DNA of 55,577 nucleotides from Candidatus Eisenbergiella merdipullorum (GCA_019118445.1 DWYY01000158.1:1-55577), one strand, 5' to 3'. Positions 16,776-26,450 are shown, counted from the first letter of the stretch. Made by a program: numbers and translations. Notes: generated by a model not told the origin, from the sequence alone.

Positions 16776-18608
16776 TTATCGATCAGTCTCCATCCTGCTT
16801 CTTTCAAAATCACGCTCAGCTCCTTTCACTGTCACAAGCATCTCCGCCTGGGTGCCCAGACAGCCGTCCTCAGTCCACATCCGGCAGCCAATACGCGCCC
16901 GCCTCAGCTCTCTTTCCGGCGCTTTCACGGTAAAGGTGCAGGACCGCTCCCCTTTCCCGAGCAATCGTTGTGGTTCCTCGCAGCCAAAGCCCTCCGGCAG
17001 AAGAAGAGAAAGCCGCACTTGCTGATCCCGCTCTGACAAAAGCCTTACTTCTGTTTGGAAGGTTTCCCCACAGGCTGCTTCCTTCTGATATGGGAAAAAG
17101 GCCAGATGAAAGTCATTACCCGGATTTCGTTCCCCATTCTCCGGAAGAAGCTGTCTGTGCAGCTGCTCCAACTGTTTTCCATCCTCCTTCAGCGCCTCAT
17201 AAAAAGCCTGATCGGGCCGTATCCAGGGCCAGTGCCCGGAAAGGATCCAGTCCGGTCTGAACATCTCATAAAGCCGGGCGCTCCGACTGAAATCAGCATA
17301 ATCAAAGATGTTCTTATATACATAGTTGGGCATCCGTCCATCCCCTCCGGAATACTGATCCCCGGTGCAGAGAAACCTCTGCCCGTCCGCTTCAAAAAGA
17401 AAACCTGCCGCGAAACGGGTGTGTCCGGAAAGCGCAAAGGGCGTGATCTCATACTCCTCCCACCGGAAGGGCTGTCCACATTTCACCCGTCTGTCCACAG
17501 ATATGGGATCATACCACAGGCAGGGGATGTCATAATAATCCGGATGCTCCAGAATATCCGCATACTCCTCCGGACAGATCACCTTCGCCCCGTATACCCG
17601 CTTCAGCAGATTGAGCCCCGCGACATGGTCATCATGATAATGCGTGGGAATACAGGCATCAATAGAAGCTACTCCGAACTCTCTCATCAGCGAAGGTATG
17701 GTATACAGCCAGGGGCGGCGGGCACTCCTGTCCGTTCCGGAAGCCGGACCTGCCATAAAATCATACCCAAAGTCGATCATAAGCGCCTTTCTGCTCTCCG
17801 AAAGGAGCACATAGGAATTCGCCATGCTGGTCCTGTTGAACAGAACATGCTCCGTGATCTTCTCATAGGGACGTTCCCTAAGCTGAAACAGGCGCGGATT
17901 CTGTCCGCGCAGATTCCGGAGCCTGGCAAGACCGTCTACCGTCGGTTCCACTGCCTTTTTCGTTTCCATCAGCTCTCCATGGGAAGGAAGCAGCCAGCGG
18001 ATATCCCTGTCAGAAAGATCCAGCAGAGACAGGATCGTATATGGGATTCCCTCTCCCCCGTTATAGCTCCACTGAGTGGCCGCCAGCGACCATACCTTTC
18101 CCGGCGCATAGATCAGATCCCCTGTAAACGCTGCCTTTCCCTCCCCGGTTTCCACCACGACGGAAACCGATCCTGTGGTATGGCCTGGCGTCGGAAGAAT
18201 GAAGAAGTCCATGCCTCCAAAAGAACGGGTTTCATAATCCTGAAGCGGCTGAGCGGGTACCGATTCCAGGATGGAAAAACGGTCCTGCCGGTTATTATAA
18301 TTATTGTAGATCTCTCTGGCCTGCCACATATGGGAAGCCTCCGCCACAAGACCGTATTCCGTTTCCGGAACAAAAACCGGGATCTGTTCCCGCACGGCCC
18401 GCTTCAGTCCTTCCGCCTGATCTCTGTGATGGTGAGTCAGAAGAACCGCTTCTACCTTCGTGACCCCTATTTCCTTCAGCAGATCCAACACCCGGCCTGT
18501 TCCAAAATCGATCAGAACAGCCCTGTCACCTTTTTTCACCACATATACATTGCAGGAATCGCTGACGCAATAGATTCCCTGCAGCACCTCTGTGAGTGCT
18601 TCTGCCAT
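16776..18608 (-). CDS. Tandem metallo-beta-lactamase-fold protein
   Basis: This 610-aa protein contains two metallo-beta-lactamase-fold domains (about residues 10-230 and 265-470) and a C-terminal beta-rich extension. In the second domain the metal motif is canonical (THYHDDH), followed by LSGHTRFAAG and CTGDQ. In the first the motif is HHHRDQ at 59-64, where the final His of HxHxDH is Gln, although later ligands (PGHTTG, FTGD) are kept. The second site is therefore the likely catalytic one. The SD AAAGGAGGA precedes the ATG. It is the last gene of the 33-kb run, after the FAD oxidoreductase. The substrate is unknown; such proteins act as hydrolases, lactonases or phosphodiesterases. Confidence 0.85.
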   Translation of the reverse strand: MAEALTEVLQGIYCVSDSCNVYVVKKGDRAVLIDFGTGRVLDLLKEIGVTKVEAVLLTHHHRDQAEGLKRAVREQIPVFVPETEYGLVAEASHMWQAREIYNNYNNRQDRFSILESVPAQPLQDYETRSFGGMDFFILPTPGHTTGSVSVVVETGEGKAAFTGDLIYAPGKVWSLAATQWSYNGGEGIPYTILSLLDLSDRDIRWLLPSHGELMETKKAVEPTVDGLARLRNLRGQNPRLFQLRERPYEKITEHVLFNRTSMANSYVLLSESRKALMIDFGYDFMAGPASGTDRSARRPWLYTIPSLMREFGVASIDACIPTHYHDDHVAGLNLLKRVYGAKVICPEEYADILEHPDYYDIPCLWYDPISVDRRVKCGQPFRWEEYEITPFALSGHTRFAAGFLFEADGQRFLCTGDQYSGGDGRMPNYVYKNIFDYADFSRSARLYEMFRPDWILSGHWPWIRPDQAFYEALKEDGKQLEQLHRQLLPENGERNPGNDFHLAFFPYQKEAACGETFQTEVRLLSERDQQVRLSLLLPEGFGCEEPQRLLGKGERSCTFTVKAPERELRRARIGCRMWTEDGCLGTQAEMLVTVKGAERDFERSRMETDR

Positions 18609-18624
18609 TTTGATTCCTCCTTTT

Positions 18625-18655
18625 AAGAAAAGGAAACGGCTCCGCAGCAGTTTCC
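18625..18655 (-). terminator. Terminator-like hairpin before the MBL gene
   Basis: Arms GGAAACTGC and GCCGTTTCC (one mismatch) form a stem over a 6-nt loop and are followed on the minus strand by TTTTCTT. It lies in the 73-bp gap after the FAD oxidoreductase, just before the SD of the MBL gene. It could reduce read-through into the last gene rather than end transcription completely. Confidence 0.45.
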
Positions 18656-18681
18656 CCTGTTTGTCAGCATATCTTTCGTAT

Positions 18682-21387
18682 TTACCACTCTTTCCGGCAG
18701 ATCCTTCTCTGCCCTGTTTTCAAAAGCCGCTTCTCCTTTTTGGCCGAAAGCGCAATGGTCCGGTTTGAGCAGGCCGCCATTTCATTCAGAAGCGCTTCTC
18801 CTTCCTCCGGCGCGATCCGCGCCAGCGCCCGGCCAAGGAGCATGCGCAGGATCAACAGACGCTCCGTCAGAATATCACAGTCCAGCGGATGCGCCCAGGC
18901 GTCCTTCAGCTCCGGCAGCTCATACAACCGGCGCAGAAAAGGGAGAAAGCCGGAGAAGCCGGTTCGTTCCGCCGCATAGGAAAAGGCTTCCACATAATGA
19001 AAGATTCCTTTCCGGATATCCCGATAATCCCTCTCTTCTTTTAAAAGGCGGTCAAACACCTCTTCGAAAATAGAAAGTATTTCCTTTTTCCGGGACCAGG
19101 CGAGGGCATTCATGCGATAGGTAAACTCGGTCATCACGCCGTGATCCGGCAGCAGCTGGGCACAGGTTGTGGGCCCCTGCCGTATGGGCAGTCCTTTTTG
19201 AGCAGCCAGCTCCCGCTTCATTTCCTCAAGCAGGATATCCGTTCCCAGATCACTCCCATGCCAGAGCAGATAAACAGCCAGACAGGCCTGCTGTTCTGTA
19301 ATTTTTCTCATTTCCTCCCCGTTTGGAGCATTTGCCTTCTTTTTCTCCAGTTCGGCGAACCGCCGTTCCAGAACGGGCAGCGCTTCCTCAGCATCCGCGC
19401 ATATCAGTGCCAGGCTCCCGCTCTCCCTGCGCTCGCATTCCTCAAACGGCATGTCGATCCAGTGGGTTCTGAGCGTCAGGACCTCTTCTGCCGCCTTCTG
19501 CAGCTGCGGCTTCTGTGCGGAAAGCCAAAGGGGATCGCCGGTGGATTCCCGGATTCTTTTTTGGTAAACGGAGGGCTCCAGCTTTCCGATGCTGCAGCCC
19601 GCACGGAGCGCTTCCGCCGCCAGCAGGCCAAGCACAGCTCCCTGATGCATCAGATCCGCCTGCATCCGAATCCCCGGAAAAGCTCCTCTCGTACATGAAA
19701 TGGCCTTTCCCGCAACGACCAGGCCTTCGATTTCCTTCCCCTCCACGTCCACAGGCAGACATGCGCCAAGCGGAATCTGTACGCAGTTCTGGGGCGGAAG
19801 TATTCCGGCATATATCATATCCGCCGAAAGCTTTCCTTTCGGGTCGTAGTTGGAAAAACAGGTATATATCCCGTCTTCCCAGTTCCTGAAAGTAACAACA
19901 TCCCTTAACGTCACCGTCTTTCTTCCGCGAATGTGGCGCGATTCCCGCAGCGCCACATAGGTCCCGTGGTCATAGATATTGTCTCCCCGCCTTCTTCCTA
20001 TACGGATAAAATCTGTAAAACTCTGCAGGTCGTCCAGCACAACGGCGGAGGAAAAATTGTTCTTATAGGTGCCGGGCGTCCGATACTGCGCCAGAGAGGC
20101 CCAATAGGTCACATAGTCGCGTTCCGACCCATACTCGTAATCCGCGCCTGCAAGAACAGCAAGGTCTCCGTCACCCGTAGCGTCGATCACACAGTCCGCT
20201 TCTGCTTCCAGACAGCCTTCCGGCAGCCTTGCGAGAACGCCGCACACTTTTTGCTTTTCGTCCTTCTTCACATCATAAACCGTTGCCAGGGTACGAATAT
20301 CCACACCGGCTTCCCGGTTCATCTCCTCCAGAACACATGCCTTTATGCCGGGGTGAAAGGTATCGAAACCGCTCCATATGCCAGCCGGATGCGGAATGCC
20401 ATAACGATCCTCCAGCGCGCCCGTTCTCTCATCCACTTCCCGCACATCCTTAAACCGGTTTCCGAACCAGTAGGCGCTGACGCCTCCCGCCGTTCCGGTT
20501 CCTCCCAGCACCTCATTCTGTTCCAGCAGGAGCACCCTGCAGCCATTTCTCGCCGCATACAGAGCAGCCATAGCTCCTGCAGTCCCGCCTCCCACAACGA
20601 TCAGATCATATTTCCCTGCCGCAGATACGGGAGCGCACCATTCCTTTCTTCCTGTTTCCTGCACTCTCTGCAGGTCACGCATTCCATCCTCCAGACAGGA
20701 CCGCACCGGCACCAGACGGTCAAACCCATCCTGTGCGAACCTTCCCGCCAGCAGAGAACTGTCCTCCTGCTTTCTGACGGCAAACGCATCCAGCACACTT
20801 TTTACCGCATGCGGATAGAAGGCATCCCCTGCTGCGCCTTCCGTATCCGGTACCTGTGCATATAAAATCTCTCCTGTGCTTTCCGCTTCCTCATTCCGAT
20901 ACAAATGCATGGCAAAGCAGTTTCTTTTCTCCACCCGTTTCTGTACCGGGTAAAAAACATCCGTTAAAAAGGATACTCTGCCGCATTTGGCACAGCATTC
21001 CACCAAAAGTCTGCCGTCGCTCCGGACAGATGCACAGATCGGACGAACCTGGTAAAAATACCGGATCCCTCTTTCATCACACCAGTCCTCCAACCGTCGT
21101 TTCAGCCGATCCGGATGAAGAAGGCCGGGCGCTTCCCATACCTGGCCGGACATCCATTCTTCCCACAGCCTGCCTTCCGGCGTATCCTTCTGCGGAATAT
21201 CTTCCGGCGTCAGACAATATCGGTGCGGTGTACAGATTTCTCCTCCCAGATAGGTTTCTGCAGCCAACAGCAGTACCGCATTTTCCTCTCCATCTTCTGT
21301 CCTAAGCCGGGACGCCAGCGCCAGCTGTCTGAGCCCCCCGCCTTCCAGAATATACTGTTTTCGCATATCTGCCCTCTTTGTCCCCAT
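18682..21387 (-). CDS. Large FAD-dependent oxidoreductase
   Basis: This 901-aa protein has a central FAD-binding Rossmann domain beginning at about residue 259 (VVGGGTAGAMAAL, GGGTAG at 266-271, then LLEQNEVLGGTG). A later segment (VDCVIDATGDGDLAVLAGA-like) is typical of the FAD-dependent oxidoreductase family related to fumarate reductase and fructosyl-amine-type enzymes. The first ~250 residues look like a worn second copy of such a domain (EGGGLRQLALASRL, later AETYLGGEI). The C-terminal ~250 residues are helical and charged. GGGGAG supports the start at 21387; an ATG at 21366 is also possible. It is adjacent to gtfA and the MBL gene. The redox substrate, perhaps a sugar, is unknown. Confidence 0.82.
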   Translation of the reverse strand: MGTKRADMRKQYILEGGGLRQLALASRLRTEDGEENAVLLLAAETYLGGEICTPHRYCLTPEDIPQKDTPEGRLWEEWMSGQVWEAPGLLHPDRLKRRLEDWCDERGIRYFYQVRPICASVRSDGRLLVECCAKCGRVSFLTDVFYPVQKRVEKRNCFAMHLYRNEEAESTGEILYAQVPDTEGAAGDAFYPHAVKSVLDAFAVRKQEDSSLLAGRFAQDGFDRLVPVRSCLEDGMRDLQRVQETGRKEWCAPVSAAGKYDLIVVGGGTAGAMAALYAARNGCRVLLLEQNEVLGGTGTAGGVSAYWFGNRFKDVREVDERTGALEDRYGIPHPAGIWSGFDTFHPGIKACVLEEMNREAGVDIRTLATVYDVKKDEKQKVCGVLARLPEGCLEAEADCVIDATGDGDLAVLAGADYEYGSERDYVTYWASLAQYRTPGTYKNNFSSAVVLDDLQSFTDFIRIGRRRGDNIYDHGTYVALRESRHIRGRKTVTLRDVVTFRNWEDGIYTCFSNYDPKGKLSADMIYAGILPPQNCVQIPLGACLPVDVEGKEIEGLVVAGKAISCTRGAFPGIRMQADLMHQGAVLGLLAAEALRAGCSIGKLEPSVYQKRIRESTGDPLWLSAQKPQLQKAAEEVLTLRTHWIDMPFEECERRESGSLALICADAEEALPVLERRFAELEKKKANAPNGEEMRKITEQQACLAVYLLWHGSDLGTDILLEEMKRELAAQKGLPIRQGPTTCAQLLPDHGVMTEFTYRMNALAWSRKKEILSIFEEVFDRLLKEERDYRDIRKGIFHYVEAFSYAAERTGFSGFLPFLRRLYELPELKDAWAHPLDCDILTERLLILRMLLGRALARIAPEEGEALLNEMAACSNRTIALSAKKEKRLLKTGQRRICRKEW

Positions 21388-21427
21388 TCAGCGCTCCCCA
21401 GGCTGGCCGGTTTTCTGCTTTTTACCG

Positions 21428-22861
21428 TTATTTCATTTCATAATCAAATGCGCTGTCTGCACAGCGGATCCGGAACGCCTTCGTCTTCAGATCCGCCGTC
21501 AGAACGGCACGGCAGCCATTGCTTTCCCGGATGATCTCCAGCCTGTCATCCGGCAGATCGGAAACCCGAAATCCTTCATCGAACGCCGGATATTCGTTGC
21601 GGATCCGCATCAGCGCGCACAGCTCCTTCACCACCGGTTTCTGAGCTTCCTTCTCAATTTCTTCCACCGTATAATTGTGTCGGCTGATATTTCTCGGGAA
21701 ATCCGTTCTGCGCATCAGCTCATAATCGTTTTCCCCGGCAAGCAGCCCCATATAGTATACCTGCGGCACACCAGGCGCAAAAAACTGGATGGCCCTCGCC
21801 AGCAGATATGCCCGGTCATCCTCCCCCAGCGCAGAATAGTAGGTACAGTTGATCTGATATACCACCGGCTTGTCCTTCGCCTTTGCTGAAAAGTCCATTT
21901 TAAAATTTGCCCCGTATTTTTCTGTCTGGTCGATCACCTGCTGCAGCTCCTCCTCCGTCAGAAGATCCTCCACATCCACGGTTCCGATGCCGTCATGGGT
22001 ATCCAGAGTGGTGTACTGATCCTTAGGACAGATAGAAAACCAGTGCTTCAGCCTTCTGCAATTTCCGGTATACAGCGTGTGCAGCACCAGAACGGGAAGA
22101 GCGAAATCATAGACCGGGTATCCTTTTTCTGATATTTTGAGCTGGATCTTGTAGTTATCATGGATCTCCGGCAGCATGGGCACATTCCTTTCTGCCAGCA
22201 CGTCCGCCACCCGCTTCATGCAGTCCCACATCTCCGGCTCCACGAAAAAGCAGGAGGTCCCCAGCTTTTTCGTAGCGAAAGCAAATGCGTCCAGACGGAT
22301 CATGGATGCCCCGTGATCCATCAGCCCGCGCAGGGAACGTTCCACAAATTCCCACGTAATGGGACTTTCCAGATTCAGATCCATCTGCTCCTCGCTGAAC
22401 GTACACCAGATGTCCTCCTGCGTGCCGTCAGCAAATGTGATCCTTTCACAGGGAGCATGGTTTTTGCGTTTATTGAGCATGTCGATCTGCTCCTGGGTAG
22501 GCGTTCCGCCCGGCCAGAAATCCTTGAAGCGGATGAACATATCCTTATAGGGAGAATCCTCATGCCGCTGCACGAAGTCCAGAAACTGGGGAGAGCGGCG
22601 GGAAAGATGATTGATCATAAAATCATACATCAGTTCATATTTTTCCGCCAGCGCCGCAATATCATCCCACGTTCCAAAGGCGGGATCCACCGTGTCATAG
22701 GTCAGCGGCGCAAATCCCCGGTCCCCCGAGCTGGGGAAAAAGGGAAGGATGTGGATGGAGCCGATTTCCCTGGAAAAATGCTCATCCAGCACCTGTTTCA
22801 GTTCCTTCAGATTTTTGCCGAAGCTGTCGGCATAGGTAATCAACATGATCTTGTTTTTCAT
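21428..22861 (-). CDS. gtfA: Sucrose phosphorylase (GH13_18)
   Basis: Predicted to split sucrose with phosphate into glucose-1-phosphate and fructose. The 477-aa sequence runs in parallel with streptococcal GtfA as I recall it: an early MLITYADS segment, HILPFFPSSGDRGFAP, MYDFMINHLSR, the nucleophile Asp in IRLDAFAFATKK, the acid/base Glu in LPEIHD, and TTLDTHDGIG. The start at 22861 has GGAGG 7-8 bases upstream; the ATG at 22897 was rejected. Near relatives use sucrose-6-phosphate or glucosylglycerate, so the acceptor should be tested. Two GH36-family genes lie in the same run, fitting stepwise breakdown of raffinose-family sugars into galactose and sucrose and then glucose-1-phosphate. Confidence 0.9.
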   Translation of the reverse strand: MKNKIMLITYADSFGKNLKELKQVLDEHFSREIGSIHILPFFPSSGDRGFAPLTYDTVDPAFGTWDDIAALAEKYELMYDFMINHLSRRSPQFLDFVQRHEDSPYKDMFIRFKDFWPGGTPTQEQIDMLNKRKNHAPCERITFADGTQEDIWCTFSEEQMDLNLESPITWEFVERSLRGLMDHGASMIRLDAFAFATKKLGTSCFFVEPEMWDCMKRVADVLAERNVPMLPEIHDNYKIQLKISEKGYPVYDFALPVLVLHTLYTGNCRRLKHWFSICPKDQYTTLDTHDGIGTVDVEDLLTEEELQQVIDQTEKYGANFKMDFSAKAKDKPVVYQINCTYYSALGEDDRAYLLARAIQFFAPGVPQVYYMGLLAGENDYELMRRTDFPRNISRHNYTVEEIEKEAQKPVVKELCALMRIRNEYPAFDEGFRVSDLPDDRLEIIRESNGCRAVLTADLKTKAFRIRCADSAFDYEMK

Positions 22862-22884
22862 GTCAGTCCTCCTTTTTCTTTTTT

Positions 22885-24348
22885 CTAACACCGGCACGGC
22901 CGGCGGGCAAGAAGCGCATGCCGGTCCGCTTCTTCCAGCATATCCCGCAGAAGCTCATATTTCACCGGCAAAAAATCCAGTTCAAACCAAAGGTTTTTCT
23001 TTTCTTTCGGATCATTCTTCAAATCATACAACTCTCCAAAATTCGCTCCCTGATATTCTACAAGTTTCCAGTTTTGGGAGATAAAGCAGCGATAACGTAC
23101 AGCATCCTTTTCTTCTTTGAACTCGGCAATGATCCCCTTGCGGTCGAGGCTTCCGCCTTCCAGAAGAGGACGCAGAGACATACCGTCGCATCCCCCTGGA
23201 ACCTCTATATTTAAAAAATCCAGAATTGTAGGATAAAGATCCACAAGAGAGACCGGCGCATCTACTGCCTGGGGTTGGATTTTACCCGGCCATACCATAA
23301 AAAGTGGAACCCGTAGTACTTCCTCAAAAGCAAGCGGGCCCTTTTCTCCAAGGCCATGGTCATACAGCATATCCCCGTGATCGCTGGTCACGATCAGGAG
23401 CGTATCTTCAAAAACGCCATAAGCTTTCAGGAGCCGGATCACCTGCTTCATCTGGCTGTCAAACAGCTCTACCATGGAATAATAGTAGCTGCGTGCCATA
23501 TATATTTCTTCTTCGGAGGCATCCCTCCAGACGGTATCCTGGTTTCCTGCGATGCCAAATCTCCCTCCCCATTCTTCCTCGATCCGCCCTTCATACAGCG
23601 CTTTTTGCGGTCCGATCCTGCTATCAAGCTCTCTATCCGGAAACGGAATTTTTTCTTTCGGTATTTTGGGCCACTTCTCCGGTACAGACAACGGATGATG
23701 CGGATCCTGAAAGCCGATATTCAAATAAAACGGCCGGGATATCTCCCTTGTCTGAAGAAACGCTTCCAGACGGTCCGTGATCCAGGCGCCGCTGTGCAAT
23801 TCCGGCGGCATTCCCCAATCCCCCGTCTGATAGGCATCTTTTTCAAAAAGGCGTTTCACCTGCAACTGAGGCATATGACAGCCCTTTCGGATCCCCTTTC
23901 CGGCCAGCCAGACTTCATAATGGCCGTTTACTCCCCAGTCCGTATGCCCTACCGAAAGCTCTGCTGTCTCAAAGCCCGCAAAATCAACGAACGGTTTCCC
24001 TTCCGATGCGTCAGCCGTTTCCGGCGAAAGCACATCCCATGGATAGAAATGGGCCTTCCCCAGTTGATGGGTCCGATAACCCCTTTGGGTCAGTACCGTA
24101 CTCAAAAAACGGCCGGTATCCGTCGGAATGGTTCCGATATTATAGGAGCCGTGGCGGGAAGGAAGCTGACCGGTCATGATGGATACCCGCGACGGCGTAC
24201 ATACCGGATTGGCACAATAGGCCCTCTCAAACCGCGCTCCGCACGCGGCAAGCTCATCCAGGGCCGGGGTATGGATAAAGCTGTTTCCATTACAGCCCAG
24301 GCTGTCAAATCTCTGCTGATCTGTAGTGATCAAAATGACATTTGTCAT
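22885..24348 (-). CDS. Cytoplasmic sulfatase (Cys-type)
   Basis: This 487-aa protein of the alkaline phosphatase/sulfatase superfamily is predicted to remove sulfate esters from sugars. The formylglycine motif is CTPSR, with Cys50 to be oxidised by an anaerobic radical-SAM maturase not encoded here. Metal ligands are ILITTDQQR near the N terminus and TSDHGDMLYDHG near residue 315. There is no signal peptide, so the enzyme acts inside the cell on imported sugars. The start at 24348 is placed by GAGGAA at proper spacing; an ATG at 24354 would give a 4-bp overlap with GH36. It lies between sucrose phosphorylase and alpha-galactosidase. Phosphonate-ester or other hydrolase activity cannot be excluded. 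Confidence 0.9.
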   Translation of the reverse strand: MTNVILITTDQQRFDSLGCNGNSFIHTPALDELAACGARFERAYCANPVCTPSRVSIMTGQLPSRHGSYNIGTIPTDTGRFLSTVLTQRGYRTHQLGKAHFYPWDVLSPETADASEGKPFVDFAGFETAELSVGHTDWGVNGHYEVWLAGKGIRKGCHMPQLQVKRLFEKDAYQTGDWGMPPELHSGAWITDRLEAFLQTREISRPFYLNIGFQDPHHPLSVPEKWPKIPKEKIPFPDRELDSRIGPQKALYEGRIEEEWGGRFGIAGNQDTVWRDASEEEIYMARSYYYSMVELFDSQMKQVIRLLKAYGVFEDTLLIVTSDHGDMLYDHGLGEKGPLAFEEVLRVPLFMVWPGKIQPQAVDAPVSLVDLYPTILDFLNIEVPGGCDGMSLRPLLEGGSLDRKGIIAEFKEEKDAVRYRCFISQNWKLVEYQGANFGELYDLKNDPKEKKNLWFELDFLPVKYELLRDMLEEADRHALLARRPCRC

Positions 24349-24350
24349 GT

Positions 24351-26450
24351 TCATTCCTCTGCATACACAATACGAAACAGCCTGGCGCTGTTCTTAGGCT
24401 GACTGACCGTCAGCCGCCGCTTTTCATGTTCCCATCTGAAGGAACAGGGCAGATGTTTAGGATATGCCAGCTCCACCGAAGCGATGGGCTGCTCCAGCTC
24501 CTCCAGCCCGAGCTCCAGCTCTTCCCCTTCCTCTTCCAGCCTCCAAACAGCCAGATGGGCACATTCTTCGTTGAAAAATCCAAGAGCAAAGCGCTGGTCG
24601 CAGAAGGCCGGCATGCCAAGCGGCCAGAAAGGGTAGGATTTCTTTATCAGATGCCGTATCCTCTTATAATATCCGATCGCCTCCCGGATCAGCTCTCTGT
24701 TTTCCTCCGACAGCCTGGCCAGGTGGCCGCTCTGGTGGATACGCATGAGCATGGCATTGACCATGTTGAAGGCCGTCTGTTCCGCATCCGCATCAAAAAG
24801 CGGATAGGCCCAGACCGCATTCTGCTCCGGTGTCACTGCCGCAGGAGCCGCCGCAGAGATCGCCGCATAGGAGCGATAGTCGGTCTGATCGCTGCTGGAC
24901 TGGATGCTGTGTCTGGAAAGCAGGGCGTCGGTGATGCGCATGCCTCCGCTGCCGCAGTTTTCAATGACCAGATCCGGATATTTCTCAAAAATGTGATCCA
25001 GCCATTCCAGATAGGCCCGGTTATGGCCCAGAAGCCCGTCCCCCGCGCTGTCCGCCGACTTTTCTGTTCCGATTCCCGCGTTGATGTTATAATCCATCTT
25101 GATATAACCCGCGCCGTACTCCTCCACGAGGCGGCGTATCACTCCGTCCGCAAACTCGCGCACCTGCGGATTCCTGTAGTCCAACTGATAACGTCCATGA
25201 TCGATGACCCGCTTCCCATGCCGCATGAAAAACCATTCATCGGGCAGCTTATCCGCGATCGGGCAGCGGATCCCCATCACCTCAAGCTCCAGCCACAGGC
25301 CCGGGATCATCCCCTTTTCGCGGATGTAGGAAAGCACCTTTCCGATCCCGTCCGGCCAGCGTTTTGGGGCAGGCTCCCATTCCCCTACCCGGGACCACCA
25401 GGAACCGTCGGCATACCAGCCCGCATCAATGGTATAGTATTCGCAGCCGATCTCAGCCGCCGCATCGATCAGCGGATATTCCTTCTCTGCCGTGGGATCA
25501 CCGCTCAGGCAATTCATGAAATCATTGAAGATCACAGGAAGCATCTCATTGTCCGCATTTTTGCGGCGCACAAAACGTCTGTAATCCGTCATCTTCCGGA
25601 CCGCATCCGGAAATCCCTTTTCGGTGGGGGCAACCGCCGCGCGCACGCTCTCAAAGCATTCCCCCGGCTGCAGGCAGTGATACCAGTGATTCTCCGCCTC
25701 CGTCGGGCCAGATAGCTGCAGATAGATCTGATCCCGGCTGTCTCCGATCTCCCAGTGCCAGGAGCCGTTATGGAGAATGGAAAAATACCAGCCCTCCCCG
25801 GTTGTCTGATCTTCCACATAACCCATGGGCAGATATTCCGCCGAAGTCCAGGTTCCTGTCGCGTAGAAGGATATCCGTTTGGTGGAGTAATGGAATACCT
25901 TGTACATCCCCAGTTCCGGCAGGCTCCAGGTTTTCCACTGAAATTCCCCGTACCAGCTGTTGGAGGGCACCATCAGCCTGGCCGCCTGATCCCAGGAAAG
26001 GGATGATGCTTTTGTCAGGCCGTTCAGACAGAAGGAGGAGATGTAGGTGAGTCCTACCTCTTCTTTTCCCATGTTTTCCACTTCCGTCCAGCTCTCCAGA
26101 ACGCCGGTGTTTTCGATAAACTGCAGGCAGCTTCTGACTTCCAGGCCGCCTGCAGGATCCTTTTGCGTCACTGTGATACAGCGCCCCTTTGGGGTCCGTT
26201 TATCCGACAGCTTCTCAAATACCAGGCGCTTTCCCGGAAGTGTTCCGGTATATTTGCTCCCATGATGATCATCCTGATCCTCTCCGGCCGCCTGGACTTC
26301 CACCAGCCGATATCCCTCCTTCTGGCCCGGGACTATCTGCGCCTTCTGAAAGGGTGTCCTCTGGCAATGCAGCAGATAAACCGTACCCTCGTCAGATACC
26401 TCAATTACCAGGCAGATCCCGCTCTCTTCAATCCGATATTGCTGACTCAT
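24351..26450 (-). CDS. GH36 alpha-galactosidase
   Basis: This 699-aa enzyme is predicted to release terminal alpha-galactose (raffinose, stachyose, galactomannan side chains or glycolipid glycans) in the cytoplasm. It has an N-terminal beta-supersandwich, then the (beta/alpha)8 domain with the nucleophile Asp in YIKMDYN and the acid/base Asp in SSSDQTDYRSY, plus the YYTIDAGWY entry motif. The C-terminal beta domain is complete. The length is typical of bacterial GH36. Its stop codon nearly touches the sulfatase start, implying translational coupling. It is distinct from the raffinose-synthase-like GH36 at 27131. Confidence 0.93.
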   Translation of the reverse strand: MSQQYRIEESGICLVIEVSDEGTVYLLHCQRTPFQKAQIVPGQKEGYRLVEVQAAGEDQDDHHGSKYTGTLPGKRLVFEKLSDKRTPKGRCITVTQKDPAGGLEVRSCLQFIENTGVLESWTEVENMGKEEVGLTYISSFCLNGLTKASSLSWDQAARLMVPSNSWYGEFQWKTWSLPELGMYKVFHYSTKRISFYATGTWTSAEYLPMGYVEDQTTGEGWYFSILHNGSWHWEIGDSRDQIYLQLSGPTEAENHWYHCLQPGECFESVRAAVAPTEKGFPDAVRKMTDYRRFVRRKNADNEMLPVIFNDFMNCLSGDPTAEKEYPLIDAAAEIGCEYYTIDAGWYADGSWWSRVGEWEPAPKRWPDGIGKVLSYIREKGMIPGLWLELEVMGIRCPIADKLPDEWFFMRHGKRVIDHGRYQLDYRNPQVREFADGVIRRLVEEYGAGYIKMDYNINAGIGTEKSADSAGDGLLGHNRAYLEWLDHIFEKYPDLVIENCGSGGMRITDALLSRHSIQSSSDQTDYRSYAAISAAAPAAVTPEQNAVWAYPLFDADAEQTAFNMVNAMLMRIHQSGHLARLSEENRELIREAIGYYKRIRHLIKKSYPFWPLGMPAFCDQRFALGFFNEECAHLAVWRLEEEGEELELGLEELEQPIASVELAYPKHLPCSFRWEHEKRRLTVSQPKNSARLFRIVYAEE

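Noticed and set aside
17055-18626. 523-codon open frame opposite the MBL gene
   Set aside because: Antisense shadow of a strong coding gene, with no family motif.
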